DNA from: Thiotrichaceae bacterium
GTDB taxonomy: Bacteria; Pseudomonadota; Gammaproteobacteria; Thiotrichales; Thiotrichaceae
DNA length: 10,720 nucleotides
NCBI GenBank assembly: GCA_024762625.1
Contig: JANTHA010000058.1
Coordinates: forward strand, 1-10,720
Direction: 5' to 3'
Of the stretch, positions 1-6,948 are shown one piece after another. The first letter of the stretch is position 1; each line of letters starts with the position of its first letter. The notes beneath the pieces were generated by a model. It was given only the letters and a program-made list of their open reading frames with translations, searched no databases and was not told the DNA's origin. A program made the position numbers and the translations under genes.

Positions 1-840
1 TCGGTGCCTTTCTGGCGGCCAGAGCAAAACCGCATCCAGAAACGCCGTTTGCATATTGGCGATACAGCCAGCCTGTGGACTTATCTGGACTGGATGCTTT
101 CGCCGAGTTCGAATGCGGCGGCTTCCATGGTGATGAAGCATTTGATGTTGCTGAAAAAATTCGGTCGCGAGTACCCGGTTTCCAAAGCGCGGCAGAATGC
201 CTTTTTCAGAGGGTCGCGCAAGGAGTTGAGCGCCATATTACGCGCCGGACTCGACGATGGCGTACGCGCGGGCGGCCTGGATGTCGCTGATTTCAAACAG
301 GGCGGTTTTTTTACAGCGGGCGGTAAAAGGCGGGTATCGGGCGGCGGCAGCACCGGTACGCCGCGCGCCCTGTTGAAGTTTCTGTTTAATCTGGAGCGTG
401 GTCTGGTGGTGGATCAGTTTTCCAGCCGTGAAATCAAACGCTTGATTTACATGACGCAACGCCGCATACGTTATGCATCATCGCCCGCTTTGAGAGATTC
501 AGCCGTCTATTTCAAGTCGGGTTCGCTGTATCGTTGCAGACGCGAGCCAGGATTTGTGTGCCGCAAGTACCGCGGCAATGTAACCAATCTGCTGAATTCG
601 GTCGCCACCATTGAATCGCCTGCGGGTGCTCGCTCAAACGGAAAACAGCAGGGTTTGTTTTATATGGTGGTGGTAACGTCGAATGTGCTCAGGCATAACG
701 CAGCGGTTGATCATCAAACGCTGGCGACGCGCCTGCATCGTTTAATGCAGAGGCGTCATAATCTGGATAGGGATAGCAAGCCAATTTTGAAGGCAAACTC
801 TGTTAAAGAAACTAAAAAGCCTACAAAACAGGTTCGGTAA
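1..840 (+). CDS. Serine hydrolase, beta-lactamase/PBP fold, 5' partial
   Basis: The frame is open from the first base, so this is the C-terminal part of a longer protein and the true start lies outside the window. Residue numbers here count from the GTG at position 4. An SxN motif is visible (S35-S36-N37, followed by a helix of alanines and methionines), and about 135 residues later a KSG triad (K171-S172-G173) followed by S-L-Y. This is the order and spacing of motifs two and three in penicillin-recognising serine hydrolases. The SxxK nucleophile motif would lie upstream and cannot be checked. Two cysteines (C178, C186) sit just after KSG and could form a disulfide in an exported protein. 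The tail is basic. The gene converges on another serine hydrolase and overlaps its stop by 20 bp. Substrate is unknown; a peptidoglycan-related or beta-lactam-binding role is inference from the fold. Confidence 0.8.
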   Translation, partial: SVPFWRPEQNRIQKRRLHIGDTASLWTYLDWMLSPSSNAAASMVMKHLMLLKKFGREYPVSKARQNAFFRGSRKELSAILRAGLDDGVRAGGLDVADFKQGGFFTAGGKRRVSGGGSTGTPRALLKFLFNLERGLVVDQFSSREIKRLIYMTQRRIRYASSPALRDSAVYFKSGSLYRCRREPGFVCRKYRGNVTNLLNSVATIESPAGARSNGKQQGLFYMVVVTSNVLRHNAAVDHQTLATRLHRLMQRRHNLDRDSKPILKANSVKETKKPTKQVR

Positions 841-1825
841 CCGAAGATAGAGAAGTAACCTTGCTTGTATTGGCGGCAGTTGCCATAGTGGTTTTTGCAG
901 GGGCTGCAGAGGCAATAGCATCAGAAAAGATAAGCTTGTCCATTTCCACAATCAGCTTGCTGAGCCATTGCCCGCCTTTGGGATTTTCCGCCAGTGCCAC
1001 GGCGATATAACGACGTCCATCGCGTTCAACAATTGCGCTATCGGCGTGGAACTGACGCCAGGAACCAGACTTGCGATAGATTTCACTGTCAGGGTGAACC
1101 CTTTTCAGGCCTTTGACGAATTTGTGATTGATCGCAGGCTTGCTCAGAATTTCTTTCATGAACCGGGTTAATCGTGGAGAAACCAGACGATTGGTTTCCA
1201 GCATATAGTAATAACGAGCTACCTGTAAGGCTGTTGCGCCATGCGAAATGTGATGCAATGGATCACGCTGGAATGCTGCGCCTCTGCCATATTCTTTACC
1301 TACCCAGAGTCCACCGTTGTGAGATTTGTCATAGAGCTTGTAACGGGGTGATTGCAGTAAGTTTGCAAGGTATTTCTTGCCGACTTTGTTGAGCATCGCG
1401 GTAGCGGCTTGATTATTAGAATTGCGGATCATGCGCGTCAATAAAGCACGATTCGTTTTATCAAATTTCAATGTACCTTTTTCAATGCGTTCAAATGCGC
1501 CCAGCAGGATGGCGATTTTGGGCAGGCTGGCGGCATACATCATATTGGAGCCATTGATAGCGGCTGCTTTTGGGTGATTCGGGTCAGTGATGTCTACCAG
1601 AGAAAGCGCCAGTTTCTTGTTCGCTGCAGCCTTGCCAAGCCCCAGTTTTTTGATGGATTGTTTCAGGTTTTGCTGTAGATGACGATCAATGCTTTTATCG
1701 AGAGTGGGGTAATGTGATGCTGCAAAAAGCGATGAAGAAACAAAAAGAGAAAGAAATGAAAGAAATAATGAAAAGAAAGAAATAAAAAACTTGGTGGTAA
1801 TGGAAGTTTTTTGCATATGATGCAT
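821..1825 (-). CDS. Exported class A beta-lactamase-like serine hydrolase
   Basis: A 334-residue protein with a long hydrophobic signal peptide rich in Phe, Ser and Leu (about residues 11-36, cleavage likely after LFAA). The three hallmarks of the penicillin-recognising fold are present: S100-L-P-K103 (nucleophile and general base), S136-N-N138 (SDN-like) and K252-S-G254 (KTG-like). The omega-loop motif ExxLN, which carries the deacylating Glu of true class A beta-lactamases, is not evident in the region where it should fall (about residues 165-190). The protein may therefore be a peptidoglycan-acting or otherwise specialised hydrolase and not a resistance enzyme; that is inference. After the domain comes a Ser/Thr/Ala-rich tail (about 303-334) whose last codons overlap the convergent neighbour. 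The start at 1825 is preferred because AAAGG lies 4 bp upstream; Met4 is an alternative. Confidence 0.88.
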   Translation of the reverse strand: MHHMQKTSITTKFFISFFSLFLSFLSLFVSSSLFAASHYPTLDKSIDRHLQQNLKQSIKKLGLGKAAANKKLALSLVDITDPNHPKAAAINGSNMMYAASLPKIAILLGAFERIEKGTLKFDKTNRALLTRMIRNSNNQAATAMLNKVGKKYLANLLQSPRYKLYDKSHNGGLWVGKEYGRGAAFQRDPLHHISHGATALQVARYYYMLETNRLVSPRLTRFMKEILSKPAINHKFVKGLKRVHPDSEIYRKSGSWRQFHADSAIVERDGRRYIAVALAENPKGGQWLSKLIVEMDKLIFSDAIASAAPAKTTMATAANTSKVTSLSSVTEPVL

Positions 1826-1855
1826 AATGCCTTTGCCGGTTCAAAAAATGGCCGT

Positions 1856-1883
1856 ATTATAACCAAATCAAGCTTAAACGCAA
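1856..1883 (-). promoter_or_regulatory. Candidate sigma-70 promoter for the serine hydrolase
   Basis: Read on the minus strand, TTGCGT (1878-1883) and a perfect TATAAT (1856-1861) are separated by 16 bp. Initiation would fall near 1849, giving a leader of roughly 24 nt before the start at 1825. The prediction rests on consensus match only. Confidence 0.5.
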
Positions 1884-1959
1884 CTGAACAAATATTTCTA
1901 TTCTGGTATTCAATGGGCATGCACAAAACGATTCTTCAACTACTCCAGAGCAACCGGAT

Positions 1960-3252
1960 ATGAAACAAACGGGTGTACTGAAACTGCCGGCGACGCGCTC
2001 AGCCATTATGTTCGGTAATTTTTTTCTGATTATCATGGCCTTGTATCAACTCAAGCCCGCCAGTCGATCACTGGTGCTGGATGCGATTAGCGCCGACCAG
2101 TTGCCCTGGGTTTGGGTTGGATCTGCGCTTATCCTGTTTGTATCAATTATCATTTATGAATACCTGCTGGAGAAAATCGACCGTTTTTCCATGGTGCTGG
2201 CAACGTCGCTTATTTTTATTTCGTTGCTGGCGGTGTTCTGGCTGTTGCTGAATGGCTCTACGCCGATTGCAGCCATTGCTTTTTACATCTTTGTCGATTT
2301 GTTTGGCGTGGTCATGGTGGAGCAATTCTGGAGTCTCGCCAATAGCGTCTATAGCACGCGGGAAGGAAAAAGCTGGTATGGTCTGGTGGGTACAGGCGGA
2401 CTGGTTGGTGGCGCTGTTGGCAGCACGACGGCCGCTTTCCTGATCAAATCAACGCCTTTACAGACCAAGGATCTGTTACTGGTTGCAGCGGCGATTGTGC
2501 TGGTCATCTTTTTATTGACCTGGTGGCTGGGGCGACAAAAAGTCTATGAGAATGCACATCTAAAATCGCAACTTTCTGACAGTCAACGCGGATGGCGTTA
2601 TCTGATCAAGAGCCGTTATCTGTTGCTGATTGCCGCTGTGATGCTGATGGTTCAACTGGTCTCGCCCATGGTTGAATACCAGTTCATGCATGTGATACAG
2701 GATCTTTATCCCGAGCGGGAGGCGCGCACCCATGTGTTGTCGTTCTTTTTCAGTATCCTGAGCGTGTTTGCCATTGTGGTTAACTTGCTGATCACGCCGT
2801 TTATTTTGCGCAGCTTTGGTTTGCTTGCGGGTTTGCTGGTGCAGCCTGTCTCCATGTTTGTGACGACGTTTGGCTTCATGATCAATCCGGGATTATGGAC
2901 ATCTTCCGTGATGAAAATCAGTGATCGTGGACTTTCCTATTCCATTAACCGCGCATCCAAGGAGCTGCTTTATATACCGGTTGATCAATCCGTGATGTAT
3001 CAGGTAAAAGGCTGGATTGACATGTTTGGCTACCGCACCTTCAAGATTTTTGGCGCCCTGATCATTATCGCATTGACACAGTGGACCGGACTGACGCCGA
3101 CATTTATCGACCTCAACTGGGTGATTATGCTGGGTTGCGTGATCTGGATTGGCTTTTTGATTAGCCTTTATCATGATTATCAGGCGATCAGGCGGCACGA
3201 GCAGGACGTTTTTACAGTCAATAGGAATCTGTCCGAGACGCCTGATTCTTGA
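1960..3252 (+). CDS. ATP:ADP translocase-like (Tlc/NTT-type) MFS-related transporter
   Basis: A 430-residue polytopic membrane protein with about 12 hydrophobic segments in two halves, split by a hydrophilic loop near residues 190-218. Features that recall the Tlc/NTT nucleotide transporter family are the K32-P-A-S-R block after the first helix, an E121-Q-F-W-S-L-A-N motif, a glycine-rich stretch at 141-154, and the late segment containing N330-R-A-S-K-E followed by L-L-Y-I-P-V (337-341), then K350-G-W-I-D and Y-R. Classical family members exchange ATP for ADP in energy parasites such as Rickettsia and Chlamydia and are near 500 residues. This protein is shorter, and proteobacterial homologues of this size have no settled substrate. 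It is flanked upstream by a divergent serine hydrolase and has only a weak ribosome binding site before the ATG. It could equally be filed as a generic MFS protein. Confidence 0.82.
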   Translation: MKQTGVLKLPATRSAIMFGNFFLIIMALYQLKPASRSLVLDAISADQLPWVWVGSALILFVSIIIYEYLLEKIDRFSMVLATSLIFISLLAVFWLLLNGSTPIAAIAFYIFVDLFGVVMVEQFWSLANSVYSTREGKSWYGLVGTGGLVGGAVGSTTAAFLIKSTPLQTKDLLLVAAAIVLVIFLLTWWLGRQKVYENAHLKSQLSDSQRGWRYLIKSRYLLLIAAVMLMVQLVSPMVEYQFMHVIQDLYPEREARTHVLSFFFSILSVFAIVVNLLITPFILRSFGLLAGLLVQPVSMFVTTFGFMINPGLWTSSVMKISDRGLSYSINRASKELLYIPVDQSVMYQVKGWIDMFGYRTFKIFGALIIIALTQWTGLTPTFIDLNWVIMLGCVIWIGFLISLYHDYQAIRRHEQDVFTVNRNLSETPDS

Positions 3253-3315
3253 TTCTTCTAATCTCCGCGGTTGTCCGTATTTATGCTGGCTTTAATAGGT
3301 CTGAATTACGAAGCG

Positions 3316-3338
3316 AAGGTTGTCATGTTTTCAACCTT
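3316..3338. repeat. Hairpin, 7-bp perfect stem
   Basis: AAGGTTG (3316-3322) pairs exactly with CAACCTT (3332-3338) around a 9-nt loop, 64 bp after the transporter stop. No T tract follows, so it is not a classical intrinsic terminator, although it could protect the 3' end of the mRNA. Confidence 0.45.
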
Positions 3339-3351
3339 ATGTGCTGGATGT

Positions 3352-3367
3352 CGCCAAACGACTGGCG
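3352..3367. repeat. Hairpin, 5-bp perfect stem
   Basis: CGCCA (3352-3356) and TGGCG (3363-3367) form a short GC-rich stem with a 6-nt loop, second in a row of three hairpins in this spacer. It is short enough to arise by chance. Confidence 0.3.
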
Positions 3368-3418
3368 CCCCTGAATAAACGTACGCTTCAATTATTCTTC
3401 AATATAATAGCGACAAGA

Positions 3419-3434
3419 CGCCTCAGATGAGGCG
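3419..3434. repeat. Hairpin, 6-bp GC-rich stem with tetraloop
   Basis: CGCCTC (3419-3424) and GAGGCG (3429-3434) close an AGAT tetraloop. The stem is strong, but the following bases are CGAATAAAG without a T run, so termination is not assured. It lies about 100 bp upstream of the porin start. Confidence 0.42.
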
Positions 3435-3464
3435 CGAATAAAGAGTCTTATTGTTATAAATTAA

Positions 3465-3493
3465 TTCCAAATGTCAAACGCCCAAATTATAAT
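3465..3493 (+). promoter_or_regulatory. Candidate sigma-70 promoter for the porin
   Basis: A perfect TATAAT (3488-3493) lies 17 bp after a poor -35 (TTCCAA, 3465-3470). Initiation would be near 3500, about 35 nt before the preferred porin start. The -35 matches consensus at only three positions, so an activator may be needed if this is real. Confidence 0.4.
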
Positions 3494-3534
3494 CCGCCGT
3501 TTTTTATTGCTTGCTAAGCTGAATGGGATCATTT

Positions 3535-4788
3535 ATGAACAACCGATATTTAACGGGACTATTATTCGCGTCATTATTGGCTGTTTCCAATGTGCTTGTG
3601 GCGGAGGAACCCAATATTCATGGTCGTATTCAATTGGGCGCAATTTACAATGATAATGGCTCAGACAATGTTTTTCCCACAGGTTTTTTGAATTTCAGGG
3701 AAGGCGTCAACCTGAACCGGGCTGACCTGATTTTTGAAAAAACAATCAAGTCAAATATCATGCCTCGCATTGGGCCGTTTCCAGGTCTCAAGCCACAGAA
3801 GCCCGATCTTGGCTTTCAGATTGATGCACGCTATGGCAAGGATGCCGCCATCACCTTTGGCTTTGATGATGAAGGGCGCAATAAAGATCATGATCACAAA
3901 CTGTTAGTGCAGCAATGGTTTCTCAAAGGTTATCAGCCTTGGGGAGACGGCTTTTCCTATATTGTAGGCAGCTGGTTTACGCCGCTAGGATATGAGATTG
4001 GTTCGCCGGTTGATCCGCCCACGGGTTTTTACACCCACAGTTACGCTTTCGCCTACGGCCCGTCCAAGCATGTCGGCGCAATGGGCGCGCTGAAAATACC
4101 CATGAATAAGAAAAAGGGTATGTTCTCGGTGGGGCTGGGCGTTGTACAGGGCTGGAATAACCTTCAGGATAACAACGATGATAAGACATTGTTGTTTGAT
4201 TTACGTTGGCGCAGTCCGGATTTCAAAACCTGGGTGGATCTGGAAAATATTATCGGCAACGAACAGTCAGAAAACGGAGTAACGGATCAGACCCGGCCAT
4301 TTAATTCAGTTAGCTCCAGGGGCGAGAAACTGATGCGCCACATGCATTCGTTGACGCTTACGCACCGCTTTAATAAACAAAAGCGCATCGCCGTCAATAC
4401 GGTCTATGGCGCGCAGCAAGGCGGCGATGTGGTTGCGGACAGTCACAATCCTCCCGGTTTTTTGATTACAAAAGATAGCGAATGGTTTGGCGTGAACCTT
4501 AATTACTACAATCGCTTCCGTAAAGATACGCAACTCGGTCTGCGCGCCGAATGGTTGCGCGACGCTCAGGGCGCTCATGCGCTATTGCCTGAAGGCGATT
4601 ACTATGGCCTGACCGCGAACTTCTCCTGGTGGCCCAACAAAAAACTGCGTATACGCCCCGAATTGCGCTTTGATAGATACGATGGCCCCGGCAAACCCTT
4701 CGGTGGCAAAGTCCCCACTGTATTTTTCGGCGACCAGGACAAACAATGGACAGCCTCCGTCGATGCAACCTGGTTTTTTGGAAAGTAG
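3535..4788 (+). CDS. OmpL-like beta-barrel outer membrane porin (BBP2 type)
   Basis: A 417-residue protein from the ATG at 3535. That start gives a compact signal peptide (M-N-N-R-Y-L then a Leu/Ala core) with likely cleavage after LVA, before E-E-P-N; an in-frame ATG four codons earlier (3523) is the alternative. The mature part has alternating hydrophobic/polar stretches, many aromatics and Gly, no long helix, and closes with an aromatic strand ending W-F-F-G-K, all as expected for an outer membrane beta barrel. The middle section, with G-S-W-F-T-P-L-G-Y-E and then a Y-T-H-S-Y-A-F-A-Y-G-P-S-K-H block and a G-A-M-G motif, resembles the putative beta-barrel porin-2 (OmpL-like) family. It would let small solutes across the outer membrane; the substrate cannot be told. 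It has its own promoter-like sequence and appears monocistronic. Confidence 0.85.
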   Translation: MNNRYLTGLLFASLLAVSNVLVAEEPNIHGRIQLGAIYNDNGSDNVFPTGFLNFREGVNLNRADLIFEKTIKSNIMPRIGPFPGLKPQKPDLGFQIDARYGKDAAITFGFDDEGRNKDHDHKLLVQQWFLKGYQPWGDGFSYIVGSWFTPLGYEIGSPVDPPTGFYTHSYAFAYGPSKHVGAMGALKIPMNKKKGMFSVGLGVVQGWNNLQDNNDDKTLLFDLRWRSPDFKTWVDLENIIGNEQSENGVTDQTRPFNSVSSRGEKLMRHMHSLTLTHRFNKQKRIAVNTVYGAQQGGDVVADSHNPPGFLITKDSEWFGVNLNYYNRFRKDTQLGLRAEWLRDAQGAHALLPEGDYYGLTANFSWWPNKKLRIRPELRFDRYDGPGKPFGGKVPTVFFGDQDKQWTASVDATWFFGK

Positions 4789-5000
4789 GCGTTTGCTGAT
4801 GGAGGACAGGAAGCAACTCTAGAACCTTGTTCATAACGCGTGTAACAAAATACCTAAAGAGATCAATTTTTATGGGGTCGATGGGAATTCGCTTCTGACG
4901 TCGCTCAAACAACCTTCGCCCAGATCCATAAAATACTGCGATACTCATTGGCTTTTAGAAAAGACTTCAAGACCGCGCCAGATCAACAACCTGTCTCTTT
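4789..5000. other. Gene-free spacer, possible degenerate repeat
   Basis: No convincing gene lies here. An imperfect palindrome at 4827-4848 has TTGTT and AACAA arms around ACGCGT, and a small inverted repeat CTTTT-AG-AAAAG lies at about 4952-4963. A minus-strand frame runs through part of it from 4948, but it continues into the porin's antisense strand and has no support as a gene. The texture suggests a dispersed intergenic repeat or decayed element; this needs a nucleotide search to confirm. Confidence 0.35.
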
Positions 5001-5067
5001 AAAAAAGCCGATGGTTGAGTCGCGCAGGGAACCGCATGCGGCTTGTTAACTGGGCGGCTTTCTTTTG
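5001..5067 (+). repeat. Palindromic segment with terminator-like outer arms
   Basis: AAAGCCG (5004-5010) and CGGCTTT (5055-5061) form outer arms, followed on the plus strand by CTTTT. Between them is a perfect 10-bp palindrome CCGCATGCGG (5032-5041). Placed downstream of the porin, the outer arms plus T-rich tail could help termination, although the arms are 44 bp apart. Confidence 0.4.
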
Positions 5068-5101
5068 GGTACTTTTCTGTAGCTGTTGACAGAAAAGTGC
5101 C
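5068..5101. repeat. Strong 13-bp stem-loop (REP-like)
   Basis: GGTACTTTTCTGT (5068-5080) pairs with ACAGAAAAGTGCC (5089-5101) around the 8-nt loop AGCTGTTG. The one departure is a T-G pair, which is a wobble in RNA, so the whole stem can form. This is the strongest secondary structure seen in the window. It sits between two convergent transcription units and could act as a bidirectional terminator or belong to a repeated extragenic palindrome. Confidence 0.65.
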
Positions 5102-5152
5102 TCGTAGCCATGCACCAATGTTAATAAGAAAGTTAGTCTTTATAGGCTACGA
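5102..5152. repeat. 8-bp inverted repeat adjoining the stem-loop
   Basis: TCGTAGCC (5102-5109) is matched exactly by GGCTACGA (5145-5152) with 35 bp between. It begins at the base after the preceding stem ends, so the two structures look like parts of one unit. Confidence 0.5.
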
Positions 5153-5199
5153 AATCTACTGATAAAGTTAACGGAACAGCAATGAATCAAAATATATAA

Positions 5200-6063
5200 T
5201 CAAAACACTCCATTAACGCCAAACGCCAGCATATACGCCACCCCGAACAAAAAGAAAAAACGCCCGGTCAAGGGGGTTAGCCGTGTCCGTTTCGCGGCGC
5301 TTAGATAGCGTTTGATCGGGATCAGCAAGGGCAGTGGAATCAATAGCCAGAGTAGCTGATGGAGCTGGCCTGTGAGGAATAGAACCAGTGTAAACAGGTA
5401 AGCCAGCGCAATTAGCAGCCAGTAGAGGCGCACAGCGTTCTGATAGCCAATGCGCACGGTGAGGGTTTGTATGTCTTTGTCCTTGTCGGTTTCCCAGTCG
5501 CGCAGTTCATTGCTAAGTAATAATAATGAAATCAGCAGGCTGACCGGAATGGAATGCAATAGCGCAACGCTGGAGAAATGGCCGCTCATGGCGAGGTAGG
5601 CGCCTTGAACCATGAAGATGCCCATCAGCAGAAACACCTGCGCCATGGCGAGTCCGCGATGCTTGAAACTGAACGGGCCGATGTTATAGCTCAGCGACGC
5701 CAGTCCGGAGATGAAAATCAGAACAAACAAGGGCCAGCCCTGTTTTGAAACCAGGAATAAACCGATCGCTGCGGCGAATACAAAACACACTATGCCCATC
5801 CTGGTATTGCGGTTGATCATGTTTTTTATCACAGTGTAGCTGGCGTGGCGTCTGGGGATCAGCGGCAGATCTTCGATATCGTTGATCAGGTTGATTCCCG
5901 CTTGCGCCAGGACGCCGCCGAGCATGATCAGGATGGTGTATCCAGTATTGTGATAGCCATCATGCCAGGCTATCAGAATCCCCAGCGCGCACGAAATGAT
6001 GGCGACCACGAGGGAAAATGGTCGCAACGCCCTGATGAATTTATATTGCTGTAGCGGTTTCAC
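5200..6063 (-). CDS. UbiA-superfamily (MenA-like) membrane prenyltransferase
   Basis: A 287-residue protein with about eight or nine membrane helices. The two Asp-rich Mg-diphosphate sites of the family are visible: N58-L-I-N-D62-I-E-D65 and N185-E-L-R-D189-W-E-T-D193-K-D195-K-D197, the latter followed by T-L-T-V-R-I-G as in 1,4-dihydroxy-2-naphthoate prenyltransferases. The expected reaction is transfer of a polyprenyl chain from its diphosphate to an aromatic acceptor at the cytoplasmic membrane. Acceptor and chain length are not readable here, and no other quinone genes are near, so no symbol is given. The start is GTG at 6063, inside the 3' end of the upstream symporter gene (23-bp overlap), without a clear ribosome binding site; re-initiation after the symporter stop is likely. 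Confidence 0.86.
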   Translation of the reverse strand: MKPLQQYKFIRALRPFSLVVAIISCALGILIAWHDGYHNTGYTILIMLGGVLAQAGINLINDIEDLPLIPRRHASYTVIKNMINRNTRMGIVCFVFAAAIGLFLVSKQGWPLFVLIFISGLASLSYNIGPFSFKHRGLAMAQVFLLMGIFMVQGAYLAMSGHFSSVALLHSIPVSLLISLLLLSNELRDWETDKDKDIQTLTVRIGYQNAVRLYWLLIALAYLFTLVLFLTGQLHQLLWLLIPLPLLIPIKRYLSAAKRTRLTPLTGRFFFLFGVAYMLAFGVNGVF

Positions 6064-6913
6064 GTTGACGTGTCGTAATAACGAATAATATGACCGGGAC
6101 GAGCATTATAAGGCCATAAACCACCGGCACAATAGACATGGTCGAATTATTGAGCACGCTCTGGGTGACAATCAGCGCCATGCCGCCATTTTGCATGCCG
6201 ACTTCAATCGAGATGGTTTTGATCTGTTGCTTATTCAGTTTGCTCCAGCTCGCGAGTAGAAAGCTCAACAGCATCGCCAGTATGATCATCAGCGTGGTGA
6301 TAAGGCCTACCTGATTCAGGAATTGTGGCATATTATCCCACTGGTTGATGATGATTGAGACGATAACCGTAAGGAATAGCAGCATGGAAAAACGATGAAC
6401 CAGAGGCTGGATCCGCTCCGCCCAGAACGGTTTGAAGGCGCGTAACATCATTCCGATCAGAACAGGCAGAATGGTTACGATCAGCAGGCGTTTCATGGTA
6501 AGCCCGATGGGTATGATGATGTCCCGGTTTTCGCTCATCAGAGTTTGCAGCGACAACTCCATCAACACGGGTATTGTAAAAGGCGTAATAAAACTGGCGA
6601 CAGCCGTTAGTGTAATGGAAAGCGCCACATCGCCCCTGGCGAGATAACTGAACAGGTTGCTGGTGGCGCCGCCGGGGCTGAAACTCAGCGCCAGCAAGCC
6701 GACCGCCAAAACAGGCGGTATCTGAAATAATTGCAGCAAAACAATGGCTAGCAATGGCGGCAGCAGCATTTGCATCGACAAACCGATCAAAAATGCGCGC
6801 GGCGCGTCCGCAATGCGCTTGAAATCCAGCGTCCTGAGTGTCAAACCCATGCTGAGCATGATCAGCCCCAGTGATACAGGCAAGCCGATTTTAATGTAGG
6901 TATCCAGTTCCAT
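6041..6913 (-). CDS. Bile acid:sodium symporter family (BASS) transporter
   Basis: A 290-residue protein with roughly ten hydrophobic segments, the usual length for bacterial BASS members. It carries the core signature S79-P-G-G-A-T-S-N86 and the crossing-helix motif E237-V-G-M-Q241-N242-G-G, which supplies sodium-site residues in characterised homologues. These proteins couple sodium entry to uptake of organic anions; bacterial members take bile acids, pantoate or other carboxylates, and plant BASS2 carries pyruvate. Substrate here is unknown. It is first in a two-gene minus-strand unit with the prenyltransferase, and its last codons overlap that gene. The ATG at 6913 has only a weak ribosome binding site. 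Confidence 0.92.
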   Translation of the reverse strand: MELDTYIKIGLPVSLGLIMLSMGLTLRTLDFKRIADAPRAFLIGLSMQMLLPPLLAIVLLQLFQIPPVLAVGLLALSFSPGGATSNLFSYLARGDVALSITLTAVASFITPFTIPVLMELSLQTLMSENRDIIIPIGLTMKRLLIVTILPVLIGMMLRAFKPFWAERIQPLVHRFSMLLFLTVIVSIIINQWDNMPQFLNQVGLITTLMIILAMLLSFLLASWSKLNKQQIKTISIEVGMQNGGMALIVTQSVLNNSTMSIVPVVYGLIMLVPVILFVITTRQRETATAI

Positions 6914-6948
6914 CGGCGAAGTTTAACCAAATAATCAATCAGTGTACG

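Noticed and set aside
821..1825. Annotation as a beta-lactamase resistance gene
   Set aside because: Motifs one to three of the fold are shared with many non-lactamase hydrolases, and the class A ExxLN motif was not found.
3283..3378. 31-codon frame with a C-A-G-C motif in the spacer before the porin
   Set aside because: No ribosome binding site, two of the spacer hairpins lie within it, and nothing in it resembles a known small protein; most likely chance.
4499..4948. 149-codon minus-strand frame antisense to the porin end
   Set aside because: Its composition (Arg/Cys-rich, no domain) is that of an antisense shadow of the porin, extended by chance into the spacer.
5020..5130. Plus-strand frame through the palindromic element
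   Set aside because: The peptide-like reading arises from the repeat itself; no start signal and no domain, so it is treated as non-coding.
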